From Bdellovibrionales bacterium (lineage in GTDB: Bacteria > Bdellovibrionota > Bacteriovoracia > Bacteriovoracales > Bacteriovoracaceae): DNA of 64,000 bases. The notes beneath the pieces were generated by a model that had not been told where the DNA came from, searched no databases, and saw only the letters and a list, made by a program, of their open reading frames with translations. A program made the translations under genes and the position numbers. Numbering within the stretch: position 1 is the stretch's first letter; the number at the start of each line of letters is the position of its first letter. Below, in pieces: positions 25,162-35,900 of the stretch. The stretch is from NCBI GenBank assembly GCA_018646675.1, contig JABGUH010000037.1:56626-120625 (forward strand), read 5' to 3'.

Positions 25162-26436
25162 TTAGCTCCCAAGCCTTGATTCTAGCTCTCTAATAACTTC
25201 GCTATCGTGGGCCAGACTTATAAACCCTACCTCATATCCATTGGGGGCCAAATAGACCCCTTTTGCTAATAGTGTTTCAAACAGAGGACAAAATTTCTCT
25301 GCGGTATCACCGGGGATATCAACCGCTCGGGTGGCCCCCGGGTTAGTAGTCAACCAAAAGAGGGAGTCGACATTAACAATATGAAACTCCTTAAACCTGC
25401 CCCCTTCAAAATTGTCTAACCAATTTCGAAAGATCTGCAATAGATCTTTAGTATTACGGTTAATCGTTTGGTAACAATTGGTCGTCAGCTTTTGTAAGGT
25501 GGCCAGTCCTCCCACCATTGCGAGCGGATTAGCACTTAAAGTTCCCGCCTGATAGACATCTCCGACTGGTGCCAGATAGTCCATAATATCTCCTCTTCCG
25601 GCCAGCGCCCCCACCGGTAGACCACCGCCAATAATTTTACCGTAAGTGACTAGGTCAGGTTTAAAATTCATTCGCTCGGCAACACCTCCGAATCCATTGA
25701 CCCTAAAGCCACTGATTACCTCATCGAAGATTAACAGTGCACCATGTTTTCTGGTTAGATCAAAAAGACCTTGTAGATAGTGATCACTCTGCACTAGCAG
25801 ACCATTATTTGCTGGCAGTGGCTCAACAATTATCGCTGCAACATCTGCACCACTTGTCTGCATGTAGCTTGAGACTGCATCAAGATCATTTAGCTCAAAT
25901 ACCACTGTTTCCTCAGCTATTAACGATGAGATACCCGCAGAGGTCGCTTGACTAGTACCCGCAAGACCTGATCCGGCCTTAATCAGCATGGAATCGGTAT
26001 GGCCATGATAACAGCCATTGAATTTGATAATTTTTGAACGTTGGGTAAAGCCTCGCGCTACCCTCAAAGCAGTCATCACTGCCTCTGTCCCTGAGTTTAC
26101 AAAACGAATTTTATCAATATGGGGAACTTTATCCACGAGATACTTTGCTAACTCCAGTGAGTATGGTTCACAGGCCCCATAGCTCCAGCCACGCTCTAGT
26201 GCAGCTTTGAGTTCCAGTTCAACCTCACTATCACGATGACCTAAAATAAGCGGTCCAAAGCTCATACAGAAGTCAATATAGTTTTTCCCATCGACATCTA
26301 ATAGATAGGCCCCTTTCCCACTTTTAATAAATCGAGGTGTACTATCGACACCACTAAAGGAACGAACTGGAGAGTGAACTCCACCAGGAACATAATTTTG
26401 TGACTGCTCAAACATCTGATTAGAACTATCCATCAT
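25162..26436 (-). CDS. hemL: Glutamate-1-semialdehyde 2,1-aminomutase
   Basis: The 424-residue PLP enzyme converts glutamate-1-semialdehyde to 5-aminolevulinate (C5 pathway). YVPGGVHSPVRSF is the typical N-terminus, NSGTEAVMTALRVARG binds PLP, and YGKIIGGGLPVGA carries the PLP Lys. I place the start at the first of two ATGs (MMDSS) five bases after GAGG, eight bases past the hemCD stop; a longer upstream reading overlaps hemCD and has no homologous sequence. Its presence implies HemA elsewhere in the genome. Confidence 0.94.
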   Translation of the reverse strand: MMDSSNQMFEQSQNYVPGGVHSPVRSFSGVDSTPRFIKSGKGAYLLDVDGKNYIDFCMSFGPLILGHRDSEVELELKAALERGWSYGACEPYSLELAKYLVDKVPHIDKIRFVNSGTEAVMTALRVARGFTQRSKIIKFNGCYHGHTDSMLIKAGSGLAGTSQATSAGISSLIAEETVVFELNDLDAVSSYMQTSGADVAAIIVEPLPANNGLLVQSDHYLQGLFDLTRKHGALLIFDEVISGFRVNGFGGVAERMNFKPDLVTYGKIIGGGLPVGALAGRGDIMDYLAPVGDVYQAGTLSANPLAMVGGLATLQKLTTNCYQTINRNTKDLLQIFRNWLDNFEGGRFKEFHIVNVDSLFWLTTNPGATRAVDIPGDTAEKFCPLFETLLAKGVYLAPNGYEVGFISLAHDSEVIRELESRLGS

Positions 26437-26443
26437 TATCACC

Positions 26444-27988
26444 TCAAAGATTGACTGTTTTTTTAAACTCTGTAATAGAAATAAATGGTGTGACCTCCAC
26501 ACCGGCATTTTTAAACTGACTAAAACTTTTTCCAAAACCACAACAGTGGCATCTCTCTTTAATGGCAGGAACCAAAGAGAGATAGGTTTGATACTGAAAG
26601 AAGCTGGTCCAATAGAAAATCTCAATCTCCCCAAGGTTGGTTAACTGCTCTTGATTGAGAGTAGTACACTCTCTCTGATAGGCAGTCACCACCTCACCTA
26701 AAGCTGAATCGCCACTCTGATTGGTTAAAACCGCCCATTGACTCTGCTTTAAAGGTTCCATTAAATTAAGAGCATTTGATTCAACTAGAGCAGCTATCCC
26801 ATCTTCACCTAAGGAGTCGGCGGTACCATGTACCCAGAAGTTGGCCTGCGCTGATCTCTGCCAACTTTTGGTACCCGCACTCCAAAGAGTGCTAGGGGTC
26901 CCTCCCTTTTTAAGTGCTAACAAGCAGTGTTTGGAAGTTAGATAGATATTTTTTCCGGCCAAACTCTCTGAGCATGCTACCGGCACTTTATCGATTAACT
27001 GGTCATAAAATAGTTGTCCGTCAGCAGAATTCTCACTTTGAGACGGAAGCCCGATAAAAATCTTTTTTCCGGCCGGAAGATGATAGTTGATACCAACAAT
27101 CTCTTTTTTACCTATTTCCTGGCCATCGACTGTACCATTCTGTTGGACAATTAAATGATCATTTTTTTCTAAGGCGTTAATCCCCACTGCTAAATGACAG
27201 CCACCTCCATAGCTAGCAAATAACTCTCGCTCAATCTTCATCTCACGCATAGTAGTTTGATCACGCAGTTGTACTAATATCTCCTTTAGTTTTCCCCCAT
27301 CATCCCGCTGTTCTAGACATTCAATCCCAAGTGCCCCTTGAGCAGCAGCAGAGGTAAACACCGATTGGGGTAGCACCATAAAAGTAAGCCCTGCAAGCAG
27401 CTCTGCAATCTCATCTTGTGAATCGCGAAAACTTGCCAACCGTTCAACTCCGGCCAGTGCCAAAATAATTGCATGGTAATCACCATTTTGTAGTTTACGA
27501 ATTCGGGTATTAATATTGCCTCTTAAAACTTTGGTCGCAACTTCTATTTTTTGGTTGGGGAGATAGTTGGCCAGATGTTTTTCAATATTAAAAATCCGTC
27601 TTGGTGAGCTGGTGCCCACTACCAACTGTTCCATTTGGGGTAGCTGTTCCACCGTCTCTCTCTTAATTAGCAAAAGGTCGTGGGCAAATTGTCTCTTGGT
27701 TATTGCCGCCAACATAATCCCTGCCGGCCGTTCACTGCCAAGATCCTTGTAAGAGTGAATATCTAAATCTATCTCTCCTTTCAACAGTGCTGCATCCAAC
27801 TCCTTGGTGAAAAAGTCCTTACCCTCGAGTTGCCATAGGGGTACAGATGTTATTTGATCCCCTTGAGTCTCAATCACTTTTAAGTTAAATGTTTCTCCCG
27901 TTAGAGTTTCTAACTGCTGTTTAATCATGGTTGACTGTGTAAGTGCTAGCAGACTCCCTCTTGTGCCAATCGTATACTGTTTACCCAC
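26444..27988 (-). CDS. HemC-HemD fusion: hydroxymethylbilane synthase / uroporphyrinogen III synthase
   Basis: The 514-residue protein has HemC at ~1-300: IGTRGSLLAL, HSYKDLG with the catalytic Asp in a variant of HSMKDVP, TSSPRR, LRGN and the cofactor Cys in YGGGCHLAVG. Residues ~310-514 are a divergent HemD-like domain (LAGKNIYLTS, SQWAVLTNQSG, FYWTSFFQYQTYL). It would carry porphobilinogen to uroporphyrinogen III. No ATG is available; GTG is chosen, seven bases after AGGGG, with TTG one codon earlier as the alternative. It is the first gene of the operon. The HemD half is weaker than HemC. Confidence 0.83.
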   Translation of the reverse strand: MGKQYTIGTRGSLLALTQSTMIKQQLETLTGETFNLKVIETQGDQITSVPLWQLEGKDFFTKELDAALLKGEIDLDIHSYKDLGSERPAGIMLAAITKRQFAHDLLLIKRETVEQLPQMEQLVVGTSSPRRIFNIEKHLANYLPNQKIEVATKVLRGNINTRIRKLQNGDYHAIILALAGVERLASFRDSQDEIAELLAGLTFMVLPQSVFTSAAAQGALGIECLEQRDDGGKLKEILVQLRDQTTMREMKIERELFASYGGGCHLAVGINALEKNDHLIVQQNGTVDGQEIGKKEIVGINYHLPAGKKIFIGLPSQSENSADGQLFYDQLIDKVPVACSESLAGKNIYLTSKHCLLALKKGGTPSTLWSAGTKSWQRSAQANFWVHGTADSLGEDGIAALVESNALNLMEPLKQSQWAVLTNQSGDSALGEVVTAYQRECTTLNQEQLTNLGEIEIFYWTSFFQYQTYLSLVPAIKERCHCCGFGKSFSQFKNAGVEVTPFISITEFKKTVNL

Positions 27989-28119
27989 CAAACTACCCCT
28001 TGAAATATTGATCTAAAAGCTACTAAATAGTTAGCCTATTTGCCTCAATTAGTTAACTCTTTTTAACTGACTAAATTTAATTATTAGTGTATAAACAGTT
28101 CACTTTTTCGGGAGGAGAG

Positions 28120-29121
28120 ATGGAGCTACCAATCAGGGCAAGACGTAATCGAAAAAATAGTGCAATCAGAGATTTAATTCGAGAAAATCATCTAACTGTT
28201 AAAGACTTGATCGCTCCACTATTTGTAATTGATGGCAAGGGTCAGCAGATTCCAATTAAATCCATGCCTGGACAAGCTAGACTAACAGTAGACTTGATGA
28301 TTGAGAAGGCACGCAATCTATGGGAGTTAGGCATCCCCTGTGTCTCGCTCTTCCCCGCACTGGAGGAATCGCTTAAGAACTCTTCTGCAACTGAAAGTTA
28401 TAACCCGAATAATTTCTACCAAAAGGCGATTAAATCCCTAAAGAGTGCACTACCAGAGCTGTTAATTATGACAGATGTAGCGCTTGACCCCTACTCCAGC
28501 GATGGACATGATGGATTAGTCGATTCCGAAACGGGTGAGATCTTAAATGATCAGACTATAGAGATCCTTGCGAAGATGGCAATCTGTCAGGCCCAATCGG
28601 GTTCAGACATTGTTGGCCCCTCCGATATGATGGATGGCCGGGTCGGCGCAATCAGAACGGCGCTCGACCAAGCGAGCTATGAAAATGTTTCGATTATGGC
28701 ATATACTGCCAAGTATGCCTCCAGCTTCTATGGCCCTTTTCGCGATGCTTTAGACTCTGCCCCCAAAGGTGGCGATAAGAAGACATACCAAATGGATTAT
28801 GCCAATGGCACCGAAGCACTACGTGAACTACAACTTGACCAGTTAGAAGGGGCCGACATTATGATGGTCAAACCTGGACTCCCCTATCTGGATGTTATCT
28901 ATCGACTGAAACAAAATACAACACTGCCAATTGCTGCTTATAATGTCAGCGGTGAATATGCAATGATCAAAGCGGCAGCTCAAAATGGTTGGTTGGATGA
29001 AGCGGGTGTCATCTTAGAGATGTTGACCGCATTTAAGCGGGCGGGAGCAGATATGATTCTCACCTACTTTGCTGAGGATGCCGCCAAACTACTCAGCGGC
29101 TCGAAAGTTTCTGCTGAATAA
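28120..29121 (+). CDS. hemB: Porphobilinogen synthase (ALA dehydratase)
   Basis: The 333-residue protein condenses two 5-aminolevulinates to porphobilinogen. RARRNRKN at the start, the Schiff-base Lys regions MAYTAKYASSFYGPFRDA and MMVKPGLPYLD, and AAYNVSGEYAM are diagnostic. The metal segment is TDVALDPYSSDGHDG, the Asp-rich (magnesium-type) version with no zinc Cys. The start follows a strong GGGAGG. It is divergent from hemCD with ~130 bases between them, so a shared control region is likely. Its last 29 bases overlap hemH. Confidence 0.95.
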   Translation: MELPIRARRNRKNSAIRDLIRENHLTVKDLIAPLFVIDGKGQQIPIKSMPGQARLTVDLMIEKARNLWELGIPCVSLFPALEESLKNSSATESYNPNNFYQKAIKSLKSALPELLIMTDVALDPYSSDGHDGLVDSETGEILNDQTIEILAKMAICQAQSGSDIVGPSDMMDGRVGAIRTALDQASYENVSIMAYTAKYASSFYGPFRDALDSAPKGGDKKTYQMDYANGTEALRELQLDQLEGADIMMVKPGLPYLDVIYRLKQNTTLPIAAYNVSGEYAMIKAAAQNGWLDEAGVILEMLTAFKRAGADMILTYFAEDAAKLLSGSKVSAE

Positions 29122-30067
29122 GGGCAGCGAACTGCTCTATCCATTGCTGATCACAATTTAGCGAGGGGATCAAGTGAAGCGTCGCCCCTTTTTTTGCCGC
29201 CTCGTTTTTCAACTCAACACCGATCTCAACTGTGGTCTCTAAGCAGTCCACAGTAAAGCTAGGACAGAAAATTGCAATATTTTTTGCCCCTTGAGCAATC
29301 TGTTCCGCTACCGTCTCACTCGTATAGGGTGTAACCCACTTGGTCCGTCCCATGCGTGACTGAAAACCTACTTGAATATTGGCCGGATCAAATTGCGATA
29401 AACGAGCTGCTAGCAGTTTTGCAGTATCAAGACATTGATAGTAGTATGGATCACCCTTTACTTTTATCTTATACTCCGGCACACCATGAAAAGAGAGAAG
29501 GAGAAGATCGATCTGCTGATCGATCTTCTCCAGCTTGTTATTGATCACTTGGGCACAGCTATCCAGATAGGCTGCACTTTGATAGAAATGGTTAACAAAA
29601 CTAATCTGTGGCAAGTTTACTCGCTTCTGCCCTTCTTGATAAAAAACATCAAATACCGATGCGGTGGTACATTCACAATATTGCGGATACATGGGGATGA
29701 CTAGCCACGACTCACTCTGCTGTGGCGCACACTCTTGATCCCACTGCTTCCAAAAATCTCTAATTGAGTTATCACCATAGCGATAGAGTAAAACAACTGG
29801 TTGCTCTAACTCCTGTTGTAATTTTTTAGCAAATAGTTCTGAGTAAGAGGTTAACGGAAAACCCTGATCACTCCAAATTAGACGATAAAGTTTAGCAACT
29901 TTTGGTGACCGAAAAGGTAAGATAAACAGGTAGAGTATCACTCTCCAGACAATAGCAGGCAGATCGACTAGGCGCGGATCTGATAGAAACTCTTTTAGAA
30001 ATGCTCTAACATCATCTACTTGAGGAGATTTAGGTGAGCCAAGCTGGACCAGTATAATCTTTTGCAA
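29093..30067 (-). CDS. hemH: Ferrochelatase
   Basis: HemH inserts iron into protoporphyrin IX. The 324-residue protein has VQLGSPKSP at the start, PQYCECTTAS, the catalytic His in LLSFHGVP, QSRMGRTKWVTPYT and the DCLETTVEI Glu. A hydrophobic stretch (WRVILYLFILPF, ~45) could touch the membrane. No ATG fits the start; I choose the TTG giving MQKIILVQLGSP, nine bases after GGGGAG, over a TTG six codons earlier. It converges on hemB with a 29-base overlap. Confidence 0.9.
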   Translation of the reverse strand: MQKIILVQLGSPKSPQVDDVRAFLKEFLSDPRLVDLPAIVWRVILYLFILPFRSPKVAKLYRLIWSDQGFPLTSYSELFAKKLQQELEQPVVLLYRYGDNSIRDFWKQWDQECAPQQSESWLVIPMYPQYCECTTASVFDVFYQEGQKRVNLPQISFVNHFYQSAAYLDSCAQVINNKLEKIDQQIDLLLLSFHGVPEYKIKVKGDPYYYQCLDTAKLLAARLSQFDPANIQVGFQSRMGRTKWVTPYTSETVAEQIAQGAKNIAIFCPSFTVDCLETTVEIGVELKNEAAKKGATLHLIPSLNCDQQWIEQFAALIQQKLSSR

Positions 30068-30270
30068 AGGTAATCCACTCCCCAAAAAAAGTTATCCAAA
30101 TTGTAATGTTAGAAATAATCAACCATCATATAAAGAAATGGTTTGAGCGCAAATTAGCAGAGTCACAACAACTATTTGTCACAGAATTGTAGAAACTGAC
30201 ATTTTTTTAGATATTCAGTGCCCAAGATTACGGCACGCTCCCTAGGGGTAATGCCAAATTAAAGAGCGAA

Positions 30271-31212
30271 TTAGCTGGTGAGGACTAGTGTTTCCAAATA
30301 TTTAAGTACAACTGGATTGAATGACTTGGGGGTGGATTTCATCTGCTGCATCGCCTTGGTGTATGAAGCGGCACTAGCACGATTACTCACGAGTGAGAAA
30401 TAATGAGTAGTTGCTAAGATAATTTTGGCGAGAGGAGGGATATCAGTTATCCCACGGGGAAATCCACTACCATCGACCCGTTCATGGTGGTTGAGAGTCA
30501 ATAGCGAAACAGCAGAAGGGATGTGCGAAATACTTTGTAGAAATGTACTTCCAACTTGAGGGTGTGTTAAGTAACTCTCATTTTCTGCTGCAGATAGTAC
30601 CAATAAATTTGAGCAATCAAACTCAAACTGCCCTAAACTGATATCACACAGCAGTCCTCCCCAAGCGACCAGCTCTAAATTACTCCGCTTTTTAATTCCA
30701 AATTCACGGGCCAATAGCACCGAAAGGATGGCCACTTGTAAAGATTGCACCAAAAAGGGGGTATGTTGATGAAAGAGCTGTAGTAATTTTTTGCAGTGGC
30801 CTTTATCTGCAGTAAAAATTAAGAGTACCCGCTCTAAAACCATTACTGTCTCCATCATCTCCTGAATATTTATGGTTAAATAGGTATAGAGGGAGAGCGC
30901 TGTGCGACTCAACAGTTCATCTAATGAGAGAGATGCACCCTTGATATCTCCCTTGCTTGCACAGTACTCTGCCGTACGGCCGAGTTCGATAACTAAAAGC
31001 TGTAGCGCCTCAAATTCACGTTTTAAAACATAGAAGTTAAGATGCCCATTATTTACTAACCTCTCTACCTGTTTCAAATCGACAGTACTACCCTTTTTAA
31101 CAACTAGATGATAATCATCATTTAGATAGTAGATGTCATAGTCGATCACCCCAACCATTCGCATCAGCTCATTGCTGGAGATCGTGTAACACTGACTATT
31201 TTCAAAGTTCAC
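30271..31212 (-). CDS. Degenerate HD-GYP domain protein
   Basis: The 313-residue protein has an N-terminal region (~10-75) like the domain in front of many HD-GYP proteins, a helical middle and a C-terminal HD-GYP fold. The HD pair is LLCDISLG, so the metal-binding His is Cys, and the GYP motif reads GFP in HHERVDGSGFPRG. It may have lost phosphodiesterase activity and act as a c-di-GMP binder or protein partner. It starts with GTG after GGGAA. It lies 24 bases after the receiver-PAS kinase gene and probably shares its transcript. Confidence 0.8.
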   Translation of the reverse strand: MNFENSQCYTISSNELMRMVGVIDYDIYYLNDDYHLVVKKGSTVDLKQVERLVNNGHLNFYVLKREFEALQLLVIELGRTAEYCASKGDIKGASLSLDELLSRTALSLYTYLTINIQEMMETVMVLERVLLIFTADKGHCKKLLQLFHQHTPFLVQSLQVAILSVLLAREFGIKKRSNLELVAWGGLLCDISLGQFEFDCSNLLVLSAAENESYLTHPQVGSTFLQSISHIPSAVSLLTLNHHERVDGSGFPRGITDIPPLAKIILATTHYFSLVSNRASAASYTKAMQQMKSTPKSFNPVVLKYLETLVLTS

Positions 31213-31236
31213 TTCTATTCCCTAAAATAGCTGCTA

Positions 31237-32967
31237 TCAATTAGCGACCAGAGGTAGATAGAGAGAAAAAATGCTACCAACCCCCAGCTGACTCTCCACG
31301 ACTAGCTCTCCATTATGTTCTTGAACAATCCCCTTAACCACCGATAGGCCAACTCCTGTTCCTTGGCCCTCTTCTTTAGTAGTAAAGAAGGGCTTAAATA
31401 TTTGCTTAACCATCTCCTGTTCCATTCCCATCCCATTATCTGTAACCATCAATCTCAAATATTTAGAATCTACCAGTTCTGGATGTCTGTCCCGAAGGGC
31501 GGTGTCAATCTCCACCTGATCTAACTCGACCTTAATCTCTCCATTATCTCTATTCTCTACTGCGTGCCAGCCATTTACCACGAGGTTAAGTAATACTTGG
31601 TAGATCTGTGTTGGATCTACCTCCACCATCGGAAGTTGCTTAGAGATAATTACATCCATCTTGATAGAGTCAGGGACTGAGGCACGTAATAGCTCATGTG
31701 CTTCATTAATGATAGCTGTCAGATCCACCTTCTTTTTGATCTTTGAGTTACTACGACTAAAATTATTGATCTGGGCCACCAACTCTTGGGCCCGTCTGGC
31801 CGCCTGCAATATTTTATCAAAAGCGGGATATTGAGGGTGATCTGACTCCAGCTTTGAAGTCCATTTATTTGAGTAGGCGATGATCGGAGCTAATAAATTA
31901 TTAAAATCGTGGGCGATCCCCCCCGCTAAAGCACCAATACTACCCATTTTCTGTAGTGAGTAGAGCTGCTCCTGCAAGATTGCCTGTTGTGTTTGGGCAT
32001 GTACAAAATCTGTGATGTCTCGAATGACTAGTACCACTCCTTGAACTTGTAAACGATGTGAATCGACTAATGATTGCAAAGAGGATGCATTAATATGTAA
32101 CAAGCGTAAAGACCCATCTTCCAGCTGGATCTCTCTCTCAAATTCTATCTGACTATTTACACCGCTATTTTGCCCCATCGTACTTGCGGCCGGCATCTGA
32201 TCACTCTCCAGCAAACTTAGATCATCCTCCTGGTCACCATCTAAGGAGCGGCGACAGAGTAGCGCCAAGATATTATTAATATTTTCTGTCTTCCCGATCA
32301 TCTCTACTAATGTCTTGCCCATCAACTGCTCGATTGGAAGTTTCCAGATCCGTGATGCTGCAGGATTGGCCCACTCCACCTGAGCGTTACAATCTAATAC
32401 CAATAGACCATTACTAATCGAATTAGTGATACTAGAGATATATTTTTGTTGCCATAGTAGTTGACGATCTCGATTCCAACTAGTGCTTAGATTGCGTGCT
32501 AATTGATAGATCTCTTCACTTAAAAATGGTTTCCTTAACAACAGAACATCACGTTTTAACGCCTGATGGAGTTCATCTGCACTTTTATCTGCATAGGCAG
32601 TCACAATAACAATATAGATGTTCGGATCTAGTTTACGTATCGCTTTGGCGGTCTCCAATCCATCCCAACCTGGGGGCATTCGCATATCGATAAAGGCAAC
32701 ACAAAATGCACTCTCCTGCTCTATCGCTTCTTTCACCAATTGGTATCCCTGTTGTCCCTGATTGGCCACGGTCAGATCAAAGTATATCTCTTGCGTCAAA
32801 CCACTCTCTTCCTCCTTACCAAATAGTGTCTCCAGCTCCATGGTGGTACTTTCGCTTGGTGCCAAAATTGATCGGTAGCTATCACATATCCCCTCATCAT
32901 CATCAATTATCAATATACGATTATTTGCATTACTATCTACTTGTACTGGCCTCATACTTCTCACCAT
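31237..32967 (-). CDS. Receiver-PAS-histidine kinase hybrid
   Basis: The 576-residue cytoplasmic protein has an N-terminal receiver (LIIDDDEG, Asp in FIDMRMPPGWDG near residue 93, Lys in LRKPF), PAS (~175-300) with SISNGLLVLDCNAQVEWANP, HisKA with LAGGIAHDFNNLLAP near 350, and HATPase with LNLVVNGWHAVE, DNGMGME and GQGTGVGLSV. It would receive phosphate at its N-terminus and signal through its own kinase. It starts 10 bases after the 1771-residue kinase, so the two form a pathway with the HD-GYP protein. An ATG four codons in is an alternative start. Confidence 0.9.
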   Translation of the reverse strand: MVRSMRPVQVDSNANNRILIIDDDEGICDSYRSILAPSESTTMELETLFGKEEESGLTQEIYFDLTVANQGQQGYQLVKEAIEQESAFCVAFIDMRMPPGWDGLETAKAIRKLDPNIYIVIVTAYADKSADELHQALKRDVLLLRKPFLSEEIYQLARNLSTSWNRDRQLLWQQKYISSITNSISNGLLVLDCNAQVEWANPAASRIWKLPIEQLMGKTLVEMIGKTENINNILALLCRRSLDGDQEDDLSLLESDQMPAASTMGQNSGVNSQIEFEREIQLEDGSLRLLHINASSLQSLVDSHRLQVQGVVLVIRDITDFVHAQTQQAILQEQLYSLQKMGSIGALAGGIAHDFNNLLAPIIAYSNKWTSKLESDHPQYPAFDKILQAARRAQELVAQINNFSRSNSKIKKKVDLTAIINEAHELLRASVPDSIKMDVIISKQLPMVEVDPTQIYQVLLNLVVNGWHAVENRDNGEIKVELDQVEIDTALRDRHPELVDSKYLRLMVTDNGMGMEQEMVKQIFKPFFTTKEEGQGTGVGLSVVKGIVQEHNGELVVESQLGVGSIFSLYLPLVAN

Positions 32968-32977
32968 ATCCTATTAA

Positions 32978-35900
32978 TTACCCTTCTATATTTAATGGTA
33001 GATTTATTACGATCTGAGCACCTTGATTAACGCCATCGCTAGTCGCCTTAATCGTACCACCTATTGATTGAACAAAGGTCGCAACGGAGTGTAAACCATA
33101 ACCAGAGCCACGATTTTTGGTACTAAATCCGTGAGTAAAAATTTTTTCCAATTTATTGGCAGGGATGCCACAACCATTATCCTCTACGCTAATAGTAAAA
33201 TCTTCATGGATACCTGGCCAAACCTTGATCCAGATCTTCCCATCAACTTGTTCCTTATCACGTCGGACGTTAATCGCCTCTTGACAATTTTTGATTAGAT
33301 TACTTAGCAGTTGAATCAACCCAATCTCACTCATCTTTAACTCATCAACCTCGCTACTAATGTCATGGGTAATAGTGATACTACGACGATTCAGAGCATC
33401 GATTTGTAGTTTTATAACATTCTCAATTAAACTGCGCAGTGAGAACAAGGTAATATGATCAACTCCACCTTGTTGAGCACTTATCTGCTGAATACGAATT
33501 ATCTCTGCAATATGATTAATACCATCTGTGATTTTCCTGATCGGCTCACCTAGACTCTGCTGTTCAATTTTCCGTAGAGAGCCGGCAGCCAATACCAGAG
33601 CTGTTTGTAACTTCTCACGCTCTTGCTCACTCCTGCCACTCTCAAGTAGTTTTGCCATTTTACCAAGTGCGGTTACCTCTTTACTCAACACTTCACTTTG
33701 AGTCAGAACCGATGATATTCCATTACCGATATTATGCAGAACATTGGTCCCCATCTCGGCAATCCCCGCCTGGTAGGCTAGTTGAGCTTCATCGTGCTGT
33801 AGCTGTTGACTCTTTTGACGAAGCGCCTCCTCTTCAGTAATATCCTGAAATTCGATTAGTACATGCTGTTTTTGCTCCTCATATAAATAGCTTGAAAGAG
33901 TATCGCCGACCAATGCTTGCTCTATTCCCATTACTCCGAGAATGTTCGCGGCTTGTTCATTATGATAGTGGATCACTCCTTGATGATTAAGAATAATAAG
34001 TCCATCCGGAAATTGTTTTAACTCTGACTCAGATAAAAACTCACCCTCATTCAGCTGTTCCTCCAGCTGACACTGTTGCTCAACGGGGAAGATTGTCTCT
34101 AAAAAGAGCTCATCCCATTTTTGATCCATAAACGGGCTATAGGTAAAGCGGTAACGGCATAATGTTCCATCGACCTCTAGATGCTTGTGCTGGCCTGAAC
34201 AAGAGGCAGCATAGCCTAAATCTCGAATTGGACAGCCATGCTCCTCGCAGCTACCATAAACAGTGCTGCTAACATCCTTAATCTCCCAGCAGGGCACACT
34301 TGATTGGTGAGAGACTTGGTAACAGTAAAGCCTATTGCCCTGACCATCTATAACGCCCTTTTCTAGGTCAATGGTAGTAGTTTGACCTGATATTTGTTGA
34401 TAAGCCTGCAGATATTGCTGATTACACATCACTAGTTGATGTTGCCGATCAAAGATTGCCACTTTATGGTCCTTGATAAGATCCAATTTTGTTTTCAACT
34501 GCTTGCGGTCAGGCATAAGTTTAGTCATTGCTCTCAACTGATCGATAGAGGTAGTATCAGTGAAAGTAAGCAGCACTCCATACTTAACCTCGCCAAATTG
34601 TGGCAGGGAGATTGGAGATTGAAAGGGGACAGCATTCAGCGTTATCACCTTAAATTTGTCACCACTCGTTATCATTCTAAATTTTTGATGATGAATTATT
34701 CGGGGCAATCTTTTTAGAGTGAAATTTTTAATAAAATATTTTATCTCTTCAAATTTTAAGTTATTTCTCTCATCCTCAAACTCATTTTCGATCAGAGAGG
34801 AGGTAGGGTTTTTAGAGCTATCATCATCAACTGCTACTTCTGTCATTTTGACAGCGAATGTGGTTATCTCTTCCGCCACAAATTCCACTTGAATCTTATC
34901 AACTACCTCTCTATTAATGCTATCAATTTGCCCCTTGGTTAGAAGATCTCTCATTTGATGGCTCAACCTAGAGTCACTTAAAACGCCATCACCAACCAAA
35001 TACAAATGCTCCCCAATAATTTGCTGACGAGTAAAGGAGGGAGCGAATGTTTGGTTAAAATAGCTATTTAGCTCTATAATTTTTCCTCGAGCATCAACTG
35101 CAACCAGCGCAACGGCAATATGATCAAACAAATCCACTGAAGCCTGCTGCTCACTATTTATACCGGCCAAAACATCAATCTGAGCCTGTAACTCACGAGT
35201 GGTAGTCGACTGGTACTCTTCAATTACCGGAACAACATTCAGTAGCTCAGTGGGTAGACCACTAGTGGACTTAATCTCATCAATTTTCAAATCATTTAGC
35301 ATAAAATTACTAATTATTGTAGCGTAGTTGTCTATTCCCGCAATCGCCCCCCTGCTGCGAAAATAGATCCACAACAGCAAATATAGAGAAAAAAACATAA
35401 TCAGATATAATCCTATCTCCGCTCGATTATCTATCCAAGATCTAAACTGTCCCAATATTGATGCAATACTGATAACATTTTGTTGCTCTCCTAACCAGTT
35501 GAGCTGATCAATCTCAAGTGTCATTGTAGAAAGATAACGCTTCAACTCAGAGTGCTGAGTCTGATAGAGAGTATCAACCTTACTAACAACTGTTACAACT
35601 TCACTCCAGCTAGTCTCGGACACTATCTCATTGTGAGTTAAGCGCGATAAGGCTTGCAGTAAATTAGCAGCAACCTTTTGGTAGTGGTCGTTATTGGGCC
35701 GACTAATCGCCAACAGCCACTCCCCAAGTAGCACAAAAGTAGTATTTTTTTGCTCCCGATGTGCTCCCTGCAATAATGATTGAAAATTATAACCTAATAA
35801 CAGCTGCAGCTGTTTTTGTTTTTGATCAACAGTGGAGATTAGAGCTGTGAGCTGTGAGCTATCTTGTTTGCGATGCCTCTCTTCAACCTCTAACATCTCT

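Noticed and set aside
26437..26634. Longer hemL start
   Set aside because: The extra 66 residues overlap hemCD in another frame and do not look like any HemL N-terminus; a strong GAGG site supports the internal ATG.
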